NCBI GenBank assembly: GCA_902577765.1
Contig: CACHAK010000009.1
Location: 1 to 62,792, forward strand
Origin: an uncultured Pelagibacteraceae bacterium
GTDB taxonomy: Bacteria > Pseudomonadota > Alphaproteobacteria > Pelagibacterales > AG-422-B15
Reading direction: 5' to 3'
DNA length: 62,792 nt
Below the pieces are notes generated by a model that did not search any database, had not been told where the DNA came from, and saw nothing but the letters and a program-made list of their open reading frames with translations. Positions 1-8,477 of this stretch are shown here, piece after piece. Position 1 is the stretch's first letter. Every line of letters begins with the position of its first letter. The position numbers and the translations under genes were made by a program.

Positions 1-1741
1 TTTGCGCATAAGCTTTGCCTTGAGGATCGTTTCTAAGACTTGCTGGCCCACCACCGCCTAGAACATCATTTAAAATAAAATTAATAGAATTTGAGCCGGG
101 TAAAAAGTATCTTTCAACAGATCCTTCAAGAAAGTCAGCAAAACAATCTTTAACAACTTTTTCATCAAGGAAATTGCATATTGCTGGATAAAACTTAGGA
201 TCACGTGAAATTATACCAATGTTCGCTTTATTGCCTTTATCGCCACTTCGCCCGTACGCAACTTTAATAAGTGGTACGTCGACAAACTTTTCATTTACAT
301 CTTCAAAATCTGGAGCTGTTGTTTGTTCAATACTTTTCAAGTCAAATTCTTCAGATGGTGGTATCTTTATTTCATTCTTTGAAGAACCATTATCTATTGT
401 TACGTTCACTTGATCCTTATCAATTAAAAATGAGAACAGCCTTACAATTGGTGATGGTTTTGGCCGCCCTCCAACAAAACCAGATAATCCTGGAGGAGTT
501 GCAAGGCCTAAGCCAACAGACTCTTTAAGCATAATACCTACCGCTCTAATATCTTGGTGTTTAGCAGCAAATTTAAGAACCACTTCACGATTATTTTCAT
601 TTGATGATTGCTTGCTGTATTGACTGTTATCCCCAATAATTTCAATACTCGTTTCATCAAAGTCAGCAATATTCATCATGCGCATTATCATCTTTGATCG
701 TTCAAATATTGCCTCTCCGTATGTACGAGCTTTTTTAGCAGCATCTATACCAACAAATGAACAAACATGTCCTGCCCTGAAACCATCAGCGTATGTTGCG
801 CAAACTTTATATTGATTAGGAGCTGGATAACCTTTTGCTCCAGAGATTTTAACTTTATCTTTTTCGGTTTCTTCAATTTTTACATTTGAAAAATCACAAA
901 TAACATCAGGTAATATATATGCTTGAGGATCACCTATCTCATACAGCATCTGTTCAGCGACAGTTCCAAAACTTACCATGCCGGTTGAATTTTTTGACTT
1001 AGTACAATCGAAACTGCCATCTTCAAAAACTTCCACAATGGGATAGCCTATTTGATGCAGATCTTTTGATACTAATTCCCAATCAGTGAAATTACCTCCA
1101 GTACTTTGTGTTCCACATTCAATAATGTGACCAGCTAAACTACCTGCAGCAAGTTTGTCATATTCTTTTTCATTCCATCCGAACGCATAAATACACGCGC
1201 CTAATGTAACTGCGCTATCAACACTTCTCCCAGTAATAACTATATCAGCGCCACTTTTAAGAGCTTCTGCTATAGGAAATGCACCAAGATATGCATTAAT
1301 GCTTGCTATTTTGTCCTCAGCAGGAAAATCCTCATTTGAATACATTTCCTTTATATTCAGCTCTGAAAATTTATTCTTTTCCCCCATTAAATCATCGCCT
1401 AATACAACTGACACTTTTAAATCCAATTTAAGTTCTTTAATTAATTCTCTGATGGCCTCAGCGCATGCCTCTGGATTTACGCCTCCAGCATTGCTGAGAA
1501 TTTTTACTTTTTGATCTGCTATTTGTCGCAAATTTAACTTTAATACACTTGATACAAAATCGACTGCATACCCTTTTGTGGCATCTTTTGCTCGAGCCCT
1601 TGCCATAATTGACATGGTGATTTCTGCCAAATAATCATAAACAATAAAGTCTAGATCGTTTCCATTCAATAATTGAGGTGTTGCAATAACGGAATCGCCC
1701 CAAAATCCACTTGCCCCACCTATTCTAAGTTTTTTTGACAT
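1..1741 (-). CDS. Acyclic terpene utilisation AtuA family protein (DUF1446), 3' end cut by window
   Basis: Reading the minus strand from an ATG at 1741 gives an open frame of about 580 codons that runs off the left edge. It begins MSKKLRIGGASGFWGDSV, contains LSNAGGVNPEACAEAI and VVLGDDLMG, then GADIVITGRSVDSA, and ends with IKVAYGRSGDKGNKANIG, which marks the C-terminal ferredoxin-fold AtuA-like domain. The order (long DUF1446 domain, then the small AtuA-like domain) matches the fused form of the family. AtuA is known from the citronellol/geraniol (acyclic terpene) degradation cluster of Pseudomonas, but its chemistry is unsettled and many marine homologues lie in other CoA-linked catabolic clusters. 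The other genes of the cluster, if present, lie to the left of the window. Family identity is firm; substrate is unknown. Confidence 0.88.
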   Translation of the reverse strand, partial: MSKKLRIGGASGFWGDSVIATPQLLNGNDLDFIVYDYLAEITMSIMARARAKDATKGYAVDFVSSVLKLNLRQIADQKVKILSNAGGVNPEACAEAIRELIKELKLDLKVSVVLGDDLMGEKNKFSELNIKEMYSNEDFPAEDKIASINAYLGAFPIAEALKSGADIVITGRSVDSAVTLGACIYAFGWNEKEYDKLAAGSLAGHIIECGTQSTGGNFTDWELVSKDLHQIGYPIVEVFEDGSFDCTKSKNSTGMVSFGTVAEQMLYEIGDPQAYILPDVICDFSNVKIEETEKDKVKISGAKGYPAPNQYKVCATYADGFRAGHVCSFVGIDAAKKARTYGEAIFERSKMIMRMMNIADFDETSIEIIGDNSQYSKQSSNENNREVVLKFAAKHQDIRAVGIMLKESVGLGLATPPGLSGFVGGRPKPSPIVRLFSFLIDKDQVNVTIDNGSSKNEIKIPPSEEFDLKSIEQTTAPDFEDVNEKFVDVPLIKVAYGRSGDKGNKANIGIISRDPKFYPAICNFLDEKVVKDCFADFLEGSVERYFLPGSNSINFILNDVLGGGGPASLRNDPQGKAYAQ

Positions 1742-1801
1742 TTGAATGATTATATCTATTTTTGTTATAATTGGTTAAATAATTAAATTGTCTAATACAT
1801 T

Positions 1802-2197
1802 ATGAGTTTTTTCAAATCAATAAACAATGCTTTCGTGAAATGCTTTGATTTTAAGACCAGAGCCAACAGGGCTGAGTTTTGGTACTTTTACTTGTTCACA
1901 ACAGCTGTTGGCTTTGTTGGATTGCAGCTTGATATGTTCTTTCAATTACAACTAGTCGGTATTGAATTAGCTAATTCAACAGACTCAATAATGCTTGGGC
2001 CTATGTATATTTTTTTATATTTTCTTTTTATTGTTCCAAGTTTCGCACTATACGTAAGAAGACTGCATGATGTAAATCGTTCAGGTTGGTGGCTTTTGAT
2101 TGTACTGGTTCCTTTTATTGGAATAATTACTATTATTTTTTTTATGTGCTTAAAAGGAACAGAAGGCAGCAATGATTTCGGAGAGGTCTCCTCTTAA
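1802..2197 (+). CDS. DUF805 family inner membrane protein
   Basis: A 131-residue protein with the DUF805 layout: a short cytoplasmic N-terminus (FDFKTRANRAEFWYFYLF, resembling the R-x-x-R-x-E-F-W signature), then three to four hydrophobic helices, with the conserved RRLHDVNRSGWW loop around residues 87-98. The family is widespread in bacterial inner membranes and has no assigned biochemical role. The gene is divergent from the AtuA-type gene with about 60 bp between them, and its stop codon overlaps the stop of a small convergent membrane protein by 4 bp. Confidence 0.85.
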   Translation: MSFFKSINNAFVKCFDFKTRANRAEFWYFYLFTTAVGFVGLQLDMFFQLQLVGIELANSTDSIMLGPMYIFLYFLFIVPSFALYVRRLHDVNRSGWWLLIVLVPFIGIITIIFFMCLKGTEGSNDFGEVSS

Positions 2198-2370
2198 TTT
2201 TCGTTTGACTTATTTTTTACTTTAAATGCTTTCGGGCCGCTGCAGCTGCTACACCCTGAACCTTCAATTAAAATTTCACTTTCAATGTCTTTTTCTAGTA
2301 GACTCAGCGTTGCAAGTCCTAATAGGAAGAACATTGGAATGAGAATTAATAAATTTTTTTTAATTGTCAT
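2194..2370 (-). CDS. Small membrane protein with CSSC motif (hypothetical)
   Basis: A 58-codon frame starting MTIKKNLLILIPMFFLLGL. It has one hydrophobic N-terminal helix (residues about 6-25), then an acidic linker, then GSGCSSCSG, a CxxC pair that could be a redox or metal site on the far side of the membrane. The start codon lies inside the end of the flavin reductase gene upstream (11 bp overlap), so it is probably translated from the same mRNA. Its stop overlaps that of the DUF805 gene. I do not recognise a family; the reading frame could be spurious, but the overlap pattern, the membrane helix and the absence of another gene in this gap support it. Confidence 0.55.
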   Translation of the reverse strand: MTIKKNLLILIPMFFLLGLATLSLLEKDIESEILIEGSGCSSCSGPKAFKVKNKSNEN

Positions 2371-2836
2371 TATTCAAAGTTTGGTAATTACTTCTATAAT
2401 AAATAAGTGGATTTCTATTGTCGTCAATTTTTAAATCTTCAACCTTGCCTATTACTAAAACATGATCAGCAATATCAATTTGTTGATAAACCGATAACTC
2501 AATGTGGCCTAAAGTATTATCAAGAATGATATTATTGCTTGATGATATAGTATGGCTTGTTTTACTCACTTTTTCAGGGTCTTTTGTAGCAAATAAACGT
2601 GACATTTCTTCTTGTTCATTTGAAAGAAAGTTAATTACAAATGAATTATTTTTTAAAAAGTCTACATGGTCAGTTTCAGACTTATAAATATTAAAGATAA
2701 TCAATGGCGGCTTTAAACTTAGAGAGGCGAATGAATTAATTGTAAATCCACTTTTATGTGAGGTGGCTACTGCAACTCCTGTAGCAAAAGAGCCAAATGC
2801 TTTTTTTAGAATATTTTCCTCAAAATCAACTGTCAT
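2360..2836 (-). CDS. Flavin reductase family protein (FMN-binding split barrel)
   Basis: A 158-residue protein with the features of the NADH:FMN oxidoreductase (DIM6/NTAB-type) family: FGSFATGVAVATS near the N-terminus, then SFASLSLKPPLIIFNI, and NSFVINFLSNEQEEMSRLFA. Family members bind FMN in a split beta-barrel and supply reduced flavin to a partner monooxygenase, or reduce it directly with NAD(P)H. No monooxygenase partner is adjacent. The upstream neighbour is a fatty acid desaturase only 8 bp away in the same direction, which suggests co-transcription and possibly an electron supply to the membrane enzyme, although that link is only inference. Confidence 0.85.
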   Translation of the reverse strand: MTVDFEENILKKAFGSFATGVAVATSHKSGFTINSFASLSLKPPLIIFNIYKSETDHVDFLKNNSFVINFLSNEQEEMSRLFATKDPEKVSKTSHTISSSNNIILDNTLGHIELSVYQQIDIADHVLVIGKVEDLKIDDNRNPLIYYRSNYQTLNNDN

Positions 2837-2844
2837 TTAAGTAA

Positions 2845-3789
2845 TTAAATTAATACAGAACGAAGCATAGAAATATACCCACTTTTAATCTCTAGATCTT
2901 CATTAGAATGTTTCTTAAGTATCATCTCGTGAGCTTTCTTGAGTTTGTAACATGGAACAAACATGAATAAGTGATGCTCAAGATGGTAATTTACATAATA
3001 TGGAGCAACAAAAGCTCTTTCCATAATATTTGCATACGTAGTACGTGCATTGTTAAAGTCATTTTTAGATTTTACACCAGCATGTTCTGCTATATTTCGA
3101 ATTCTTAAAAAAAGCTGAAAAAATGTGAAAAGTGGTAACAGCCAAAATGCTAAAAAATACCACCATTGACCTAAAATCCAAAAAGTGAAAAAAATTATTA
3201 TATTTGAAATTAATATTCCATACAGTGTATTTCTAGACTCAAAGCCACTAATTTTTTTTCCATCATTTTTTTTGGTATCACTCTTGAGTAATGTTTTAAA
3301 AACTAACTCATATCTTTGAACAATTCCTGAAATACCCAAAATATCTCTTAATACTTTTCTTATCATACTAATTTTTTCTACTGGGAATGGTTTGGATAAA
3401 CTTAAGTCTGGATCATCCTCTAACTGAGTATTTCTATGATGAGCTAAATGATAATGTCTATATCCATATGTATCCGACCATACTGGAAATGCACAAATCC
3501 ATTGTGAAAGTGAATTATTTAACTTTGTATTGTTAGTTATTAAACCATGCGCTCCTTCATGCATTAATATTGCTAGGCCAAGTTGTCTTCCAGCAATTAC
3601 AAGAACTGCTAATAAAAAAGTAAATATATTTGGAAATAAAGAGTAAACTAAAACTGATAAACCAATTATAAACCAGGCATGAAATAATAGAGCGATGCCT
3701 TTAAAATCACTTTTTTCTCTTAAAAAATCGACTTCGGTATCTGATAAAACTTCATTTGGTTTCAAAAATGGTGTTAATTTTTTTGTCAT
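2845..3789 (-). CDS. Membrane fatty acid desaturase family protein
   Basis: A 314-residue integral membrane protein with the three histidine clusters of the di-iron desaturase/hydroxylase superfamily: HEGAH at residues 77-81, HYHLAHH at 112-118 and NYHLEHH near residue 265. Hydrophobic spans at about 32-68 and 195-230 place the histidines on the cytoplasmic face. Such enzymes insert double bonds (or hydroxyl groups) into acyl chains or related lipids using O2. With the cyclopropane synthase at 4706-5890 this suggests that this segment tunes membrane lipids. It is upstream of the flavin reductase and probably heads that operon. The exact acyl substrate cannot be told; carotenoid-type desaturation or hydroxylation is an alternative. 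Confidence 0.88.
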   Translation of the reverse strand: MTKKLTPFLKPNEVLSDTEVDFLREKSDFKGIALLFHAWFIIGLSVLVYSLFPNIFTFLLAVLVIAGRQLGLAILMHEGAHGLITNNTKLNNSLSQWICAFPVWSDTYGYRHYHLAHHRNTQLEDDPDLSLSKPFPVEKISMIRKVLRDILGISGIVQRYELVFKTLLKSDTKKNDGKKISGFESRNTLYGILISNIIIFFTFWILGQWWYFLAFWLLPLFTFFQLFLRIRNIAEHAGVKSKNDFNNARTTYANIMERAFVAPYYVNYHLEHHLFMFVPCYKLKKAHEMILKKHSNEDLEIKSGYISMLRSVLI

Positions 3790-3790
3790 T

Positions 3791-3965
3791 ATTAATATAT
3801 ATATATATATAAAATTTTAGAGATTTCACACCCCATGGAATAATCTAATTATTACATATAGTTAGTAAAGTTATTAATTAATAACACTATCTATTAAACG
3901 TAATAAATATCATATTCTTGAAATATAGATCTCATACAATTTATTTAAATTTTAAGGAGAACTCT
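3791..3965. other. AT-rich divergent intergenic region with TA repeat
   Basis: The gap between the desaturase and the secreted protein opens with an alternating TA run (about 3795-3811) and carries a perfect 16-bp palindrome at 3870-3885. A clear Shine-Dalgarno (AAGGAGA, ending about 6 bp before the ATG at 3966) closes it. It must hold both promoters, but I cannot fix -10/-35 boxes with confidence in this composition. Confidence 0.5.
3870..3885. promoter_or_regulatory. Perfect 16-bp palindrome, possible operator
   Basis: GTTATTAATTAATAAC is its own reverse complement. It sits in the divergent promoter region between the desaturase and the secreted protein, about 80 bp from either start codon. 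It could be an operator for a dimeric repressor; in such AT-rich DNA a chance palindrome is also possible. Confidence 0.3.
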
Positions 3966-4673
3966 ATGAATAATTTATTTAAATTAATAATGGTTACTCT
4001 AGCTTTATTTGCCTTTTCTATTATTCCATCAAAAGCATTTATTATGGATGTATGGGAATTAAGAGGTGTTGACGCTCAAGAAGTATCTGAAGCCACAATA
4101 GCATTCAAAGAAAAAGCAATGGAAGGTGGCGCAAAATACACTGCTTTTAGGTCATCAACAAAAATAAGAGGTGACGATACGTTGGATACTGTTTTCGTTC
4201 ATGCTTATTATGAAAGCTATGAGGATCAAATGACAACCCAGGCACTTATTGGTCAGAATCCTGAGTGGTTTGCCAGTACATTTGGAGATATGAATTTTAC
4301 TGATGTAGATAACACTACGTTTGCAAACAATGCAGATATAGGTGATGTTTCAAATCTAGCTCCAGGACAAGCAGTTGCTTTTGCATTTGTTGAAGTTACA
4401 AGTGGTATAAATTTTGCACTCAATTTTCCAGTAATGCAGAAAATGATGAGTGACATGGGTGCGCCTGTACTCGTTGACTCAATGCAGTGTGCTCTATGTG
4501 GTGAAGACGTTCTTCCAACAAATGGAATGATCTACTTCTCTGCTGCTAATCCAATTGATATGGGTAAAGGCCTCGATATTTTTGCAAGTGAAGAGATGCA
4601 ACGTTGGATGTTTGCGAATATGCAACCACACGTCAATATAACTGACGCAGGAATATTGGTTTTTAATAATTAA
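3966..4673 (+). CDS. Secreted protein of unknown function
   Basis: The ATG at 3966 is chosen over an in-frame ATG 48 bp upstream because it follows a good Shine-Dalgarno (AAGGAGA) and gives a normal signal peptide: MNNLFKLIMVTLALFAFS then SKA before the predicted cleavage. The mature part of about 210 residues looks like two alpha/beta repeats: each begins with a beta strand (IMDVWELRGVDAQE; AVAFAFVEVTSGI), reminiscent of dimeric alpha-beta barrel folds, but I do not recognise a family. A CALCG motif near residue 175 could bind metal or form a disulfide in the periplasm. It is a single gene, separated from its convergent neighbour by a GC-rich hairpin. Confidence 0.8.
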   Translation: MNNLFKLIMVTLALFAFSIIPSKAFIMDVWELRGVDAQEVSEATIAFKEKAMEGGAKYTAFRSSTKIRGDDTLDTVFVHAYYESYEDQMTTQALIGQNPEWFASTFGDMNFTDVDNTTFANNADIGDVSNLAPGQAVAFAFVEVTSGINFALNFPVMQKMMSDMGAPVLVDSMQCALCGEDVLPTNGMIYFSAANPIDMGKGLDIFASEEMQRWMFANMQPHVNITDAGILVFNN

Positions 4674-4686
4674 TAATCAAAACATG

Positions 4687-4706
4687 ACCGCCAAATGTTT
4701 GGCGGT
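4687..4706. terminator. Bidirectional terminator-like hairpin
   Basis: Inverted repeat ACCGCCAAA / TTTGGCGGT separated by two bases, between two convergent genes (secreted protein and cfa). It is the only GC-rich inverted repeat in the gap. The following T-tract is poor in both directions, so termination may be weak; it overlaps the first base of the cfa stop codon. Confidence 0.5.
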
Positions 4707-5890
4707 TATGTCAACATATAATTTCTTGAGTCTGGAACAGTTTTCTTGTTTTTAGATAATTGCATTTGAAAGACCACTAAGGTCGACTCTTCAAAGGAAG
4801 CTTGAGAGGATGAAAGGTAGAAGTCCCACATTCTGCAAAATTTTTCATCATAAATTTCTTTGACCTTGTCTATGTTATCATAAAAGTTGTATCTCCATCT
4901 TTTTAAAGTTTCTGCATAATGAAACCTTAAAACCTGAACATCTGTTAATGAAAGGCCTGATTTTTCTACTCTAGATACTGTTTCACTAAGTGCAGGAATA
5001 TATCCACCTGGAAATATATATTTATCAATCCAAGGGTCAGTATTACCTGGCTCGTTTAATCTTCCAATAGTATGAATAAGGGCCACTCCACTATCATTTA
5101 AAAGATCATAGACCTTATTAAAAAATTCCTGATAATGAGCTGTTCCAACGTGCTCAAACATACCAACAGATACTATTCGATCATATTTTTCATTAACATT
5201 TCTGTAATCCTGCAATCTATATTCAACCTTTTCTAACTTTTCTCTGATTTTTCTTTGCTGTGCATAAGCAATTTGCTCTTCGGATAGCGTTACCCCAACA
5301 ACATTTGCATTTGATTTTTTATAAATGTGTGCTGCCATTCCACCCCAACCGCAGCCAATATCTAAGACTGATTGATTTTCTTCAAGAAGAAGTTTTTTTG
5401 AAATTAATTCTTTTTTATTAATTTGAGCCTGTTCTAACGTATCATTTGGAGAGTTAAAGTAGGCACAAGAATATTGTCTATCCGGATCTAAAAATAGTTC
5501 GTAGAGTTTATCAGATAGATCATAATGATGGGCAACGTTTCGTTTTGATTTTGATATGTAGTTACTTGTAGTAAGTTTATTTGATATTGCTCTAACTACT
5601 TTTGAGAGCTTCATCACCCAATGATCAATATCTACTTCCGTATTAGCAAAAATTAGTTTTAAGAAATCATGAATACGTCCCTCCTCTACCACAAGTGATC
5701 CATTCATATAACTTTCACCAAAATGTATTGATGGGTTCATCAATAATTTTATCTCTGAGAAGTTATTTGTAGTTCTTATCTTTATAGGATCTCCTGTTCC
5801 ATCGCCATACGTATTAATTTCGCCATTCGGCATTACCCATGTGAGGTTTCCTGTTTTTATGATTTTAGAGAGAAGGCTTTTTGTTATCAT
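4706..5890 (-). CDS. cfa: Cyclopropane-fatty-acyl-phospholipid synthase
   Basis: A 394-residue SAM-dependent enzyme that adds a methylene bridge across double bonds of phospholipid acyl chains. The SAM site VLDIGCGWGG lies near residue 175, preceded by NVAHHYDLSDKLYELFLD and followed by VGVTLSEEQIAYAQ and VSVGMFEHVG, all classic Cfa/Mycolic-acid-synthase signatures. The N-terminal 90 residues are the lipid-binding part common to bacterial Cfa. Length is normal. It lies between convergent and co-oriented neighbours with about 45 bp to the lyase gene upstream. Cyclopropanation fits with the desaturase nearby. Confidence 0.93.
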   Translation of the reverse strand: MITKSLLSKIIKTGNLTWVMPNGEINTYGDGTGDPIKIRTTNNFSEIKLLMNPSIHFGESYMNGSLVVEEGRIHDFLKLIFANTEVDIDHWVMKLSKVVRAISNKLTTSNYISKSKRNVAHHYDLSDKLYELFLDPDRQYSCAYFNSPNDTLEQAQINKKELISKKLLLEENQSVLDIGCGWGGMAAHIYKKSNANVVGVTLSEEQIAYAQQRKIREKLEKVEYRLQDYRNVNEKYDRIVSVGMFEHVGTAHYQEFFNKVYDLLNDSGVALIHTIGRLNEPGNTDPWIDKYIFPGGYIPALSETVSRVEKSGLSLTDVQVLRFHYAETLKRWRYNFYDNIDKVKEIYDEKFCRMWDFYLSSSQASFEESTLVVFQMQLSKNKKTVPDSRNYMLT

Positions 5891-5935
5891 GTGCTAAATT
5901 TAATATAATCTTGAGAGAATTTTCAATAATAAAAA

Positions 5936-7006
5936 TTAAGCTGGCTTTTCTGTTAAAATAATTAAAATCTTACTATTTTCATCAACTCCACTTTCTGGAT
6001 ATTTTTTTGCTTCTTTGATAGCAGCGTATCCAGCCCCACCTGATGGAGAAGTATCAAATTTGTTTTGTTTTAAATCTTCAACCGCAATATCTGCATCTTC
6101 ATCTTCAATAGTCATAAAATTTGTACACGTTATTGCAAGTGATGATAGAGCTCTTATCGAAGGGCTTTTACAATCTAATCGTCCCATATTAGAAACACCA
6201 CCTGTGACAGTTACTGCTTTTCCTTCGATTATAGACTCAAGCAATACTGGAGCCTTTGTGGGTTCAACAATTATTATTTTTGGATCATTACCAAAATATT
6301 TTCTCATATAGGTTGCAATGGATGCAGGAAAACCTCCCACTCCGGCTTGTAAAAATATATGTGTTGGAGTCTCATCACATCTTGCGCACGCTTCATCTGC
6401 AAGAACTAAATATCCCTGCATAACTCGCAAGCCGTGATCGTATCCATCCCAGGTCACATCTGATAAAAGCATCCAACCATTTTTCTCAGCTTCTTGCTTG
6501 GCACCCTCTAAACTTTCTTCATAATCATTGCCGCATACAACAACCTCTGCACCATAACTTCTAATTTTATCCGCAAAGCTTGATGGGACATTTTTAGATA
6601 AATAAATTACAGCCTTTGCTCCAAATATTCTTGCGCCAGCTGCTAGAGAAATTCCATGATTACCAGCACTAGCTGATATATAAGTTTTTCCATTAAGAGC
6701 TGAGCTCCAATTTGCATCCTTACTAAAAGATTTTAAATTTTCTGCAGCATCACTTGCGATTACAAATGCTGCGCCAAGGGCTTTAAAGCTTCCAAGGCCC
6801 ATACGGTCTCTTTCATCCTTAAACCATAATTTTTTAATACCTAATTCTTTGCTTAATTTGGCTGATTCCGCTAAAGGTGTTTCAGCTGCCATGGGACACA
6901 AACTTAAAATTTTTTTTACAGTCTCAACATCTGTACTAACAGGATCAATGCCATTATCTCCTGGAAGTCCTTTTTTAAAATATGGATTTGTAATAAACTT
7001 TTTCAT
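5936..7006 (-). CDS. PLP-dependent lyase, diaminopropionate ammonia-lyase-like
   Basis: A 356-residue fold-type II PLP enzyme. The Schiff-base lysine is K75 in RMGLGSFKALG, the hallmark of 2,3-diaminopropionate ammonia-lyase (DpaL) and its relatives. SASAGNHGISLAAGARIFGA is the typical substrate/cofactor loop; QAGVGGFPASIA supplies the glycine loop for the PLP phosphate, and DTSPSGGAGYAA follows in the C-terminal part. DpaL converts diaminopropionate to pyruvate and ammonia. The protein is about 40 residues shorter than the E. coli enzyme (about 398), so a related amino acid such as threonine or serine is possible. It stands alone, divergent from a secreted protein. Confidence 0.82.
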   Translation of the reverse strand: MKKFITNPYFKKGLPGDNGIDPVSTDVETVKKILSLCPMAAETPLAESAKLSKELGIKKLWFKDERDRMGLGSFKALGAAFVIASDAAENLKSFSKDANWSSALNGKTYISASAGNHGISLAAGARIFGAKAVIYLSKNVPSSFADKIRSYGAEVVVCGNDYEESLEGAKQEAEKNGWMLLSDVTWDGYDHGLRVMQGYLVLADEACARCDETPTHIFLQAGVGGFPASIATYMRKYFGNDPKIIIVEPTKAPVLLESIIEGKAVTVTGGVSNMGRLDCKSPSIRALSSLAITCTNFMTIEDEDADIAVEDLKQNKFDTSPSGGAGYAAIKEAKKYPESGVDENSKILIILTEKPA

Positions 7007-7035
7007 TAGATAAAAACCATATCAGATTTAAAAAT

Positions 7036-7920
7036 ATGCGTATATTTATTAGCTATACTATAATAAGTTTTTTTTTAGCATCAGCAGTGTTTTCTGATGA
7101 AAAACCAGGAAGAAACTTTGCTGATCTTCCTGATGTTGATGATGGTTACAATATTCATGTTATGTATGTTTTACCAAAAGATGGGGTTGATAAAGGCTAT
7201 GATCTTGACAGCAAAATAAGTATGTTGATGTATCAAATCGACAAATGGTTTAACTCAAAAACTAAAGATAGATTATTTACAGACGGCCAAAATCTTAAAT
7301 TTGATCGTAAAGATGATAATAAAATTGATATAACCTTTTTAAGACTGGATATTAATGATGATGAAATATCCAAACATGGAATTCAGGCAGTCAATGTATT
7401 ACAGCCTGCAATAAGTCGATTTGGCTTTAATGATCCAAAAAAAGTTTATTTCATCATTTATGGTGGCTCTAACAGAGATGTTTGTGCGTCTTCTCAGCTT
7501 CCAAGTTATGCAACGGAAGGTGTAACAGCCAACACAGCGGCCCTTTATTACCCCGGAAAGAGAAGCGGATCATGCATAGAAAACAATGGTGGTTTCAAAC
7601 CTGAATTTAATGAAACTGCTAAAGCTGCTCTTCATGAAATCCTTCATGTTTTAGGGGCCGTACCACAGTGCGCCGAAGATCATCTAGTTTTTAAAGATGA
7701 AGGTACAATTAATGATGGCATCGGCGGACACTTATCAATACCTGGGGATATAATGTACAGCGTACAATCGAATAAAACGTATGATAAGGCTAAACATTTA
7801 GATTTTAAAAGTTCAAATTATTATAATCACAATAATGAAAATTGTTTAGATATTGCAAAAAGCAGGTATGTACTTCCAACGGTCAGCAATCCTCAACTGC
7901 CTACTTTTTCATCAAAATAG
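7036..7920 (+). CDS. Secreted metalloprotease-like protein (HExxH)
   Basis: A 294-residue protein with a signal peptide (MRIFISYTIISFFLASAVFS, cleavage near residue 20). Around residues 200-216 it carries HEILHVLGAVPQCAEDH: an HExxHxxG core as in metzincins, but the third ligand position holds Gln rather than His/Asp, and a His follows five residues later. Cysteines at about 150, 180, 212 and in NNENCLD could form disulfides outside the cell. I do not recognise a named family; a zinc protease or an inactive relative are both possible. The gene ends 1 bp before the convergent msrA gene. Confidence 0.75.
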   Translation: MRIFISYTIISFFLASAVFSDEKPGRNFADLPDVDDGYNIHVMYVLPKDGVDKGYDLDSKISMLMYQIDKWFNSKTKDRLFTDGQNLKFDRKDDNKIDITFLRLDINDDEISKHGIQAVNVLQPAISRFGFNDPKKVYFIIYGGSNRDVCASSQLPSYATEGVTANTAALYYPGKRSGSCIENNGGFKPEFNETAKAALHEILHVLGAVPQCAEDHLVFKDEGTINDGIGGHLSIPGDIMYSVQSNKTYDKAKHLDFKSSNYYNHNNENCLDIAKSRYVLPTVSNPQLPTFSSK

Positions 7921-7921
7921 T

Positions 7922-8440
7922 TTAGGGTGTTGCTTTGGGTATCGGTGAATAATTATACATAACATAAAGCTGCTGATAACATAATTTGCCTGTTTTCACT
8001 GCATAATCTTGATGATACTCTTCTGCAGGATAGAACTCTGCAGTTTCTCTAATTTCTGTGACTATTGGGTTTTCAAATTTGCCTGATAAATTAATTTTTT
8101 CAATTTTACTCTCAATAATTTCTTTTTCATCTTCGCTGTTGTAAAAAAGTATAGATTTATATTGTTCGCCAATATCAGGACCTTGACGATTTAAGGTTGT
8201 TGGATCATGAATGATAAAAAATGTATCAATCAATTCATTAAAAGTAACTTCACTGTTATCATAATCAATCTTAACCACTTCAACGTGACCCGTCTCACCA
8301 GTTAACACATCTTCATATCTTGGATTATCTAAATGACCACCAGAATAACCTGAGGTTGCATTGATAACACCAGGCATTTGTTCATATAAAATTTCAACGC
8401 CCCAAAAGCACCCTGCGCCTACTATTAAAGATGATAACAT
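7922..8440 (-). CDS. msrA: Peptide-methionine (S)-S-oxide reductase MsrA
   Basis: A 172-residue cytoplasmic repair enzyme that reduces methionine-S-sulfoxide. The catalytic cysteine is C11 in GAGCFWGVE; GVINATSGYSGG and the phrase YEDVLTGETGHVEVVKIDYD are diagnostic, as is the C-terminal QDYAVK segment. Length is that of the short single-domain form; the tail contains one further cysteine (KLCYQQ) that could act as the resolving residue. Together with msrB inside the suf operon the window covers both sulfoxide epimers. Confidence 0.94.
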   Translation of the reverse strand: MLSSLIVGAGCFWGVEILYEQMPGVINATSGYSGGHLDNPRYEDVLTGETGHVEVVKIDYDNSEVTFNELIDTFFIIHDPTTLNRQGPDIGEQYKSILFYNSEDEKEIIESKIEKINLSGKFENPIVTEIRETAEFYPAEEYHQDYAVKTGKLCYQQLYVMYNYSPIPKATP

Positions 8441-8477
8441 ACTAATTGATATAAATTGCTAGTGAGAAATTCAATAT

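Noticed and set aside
271..528. Plus-strand frames inside the AtuA gene
   Set aside because: They are antisense to a clear conserved protein and have no motifs.
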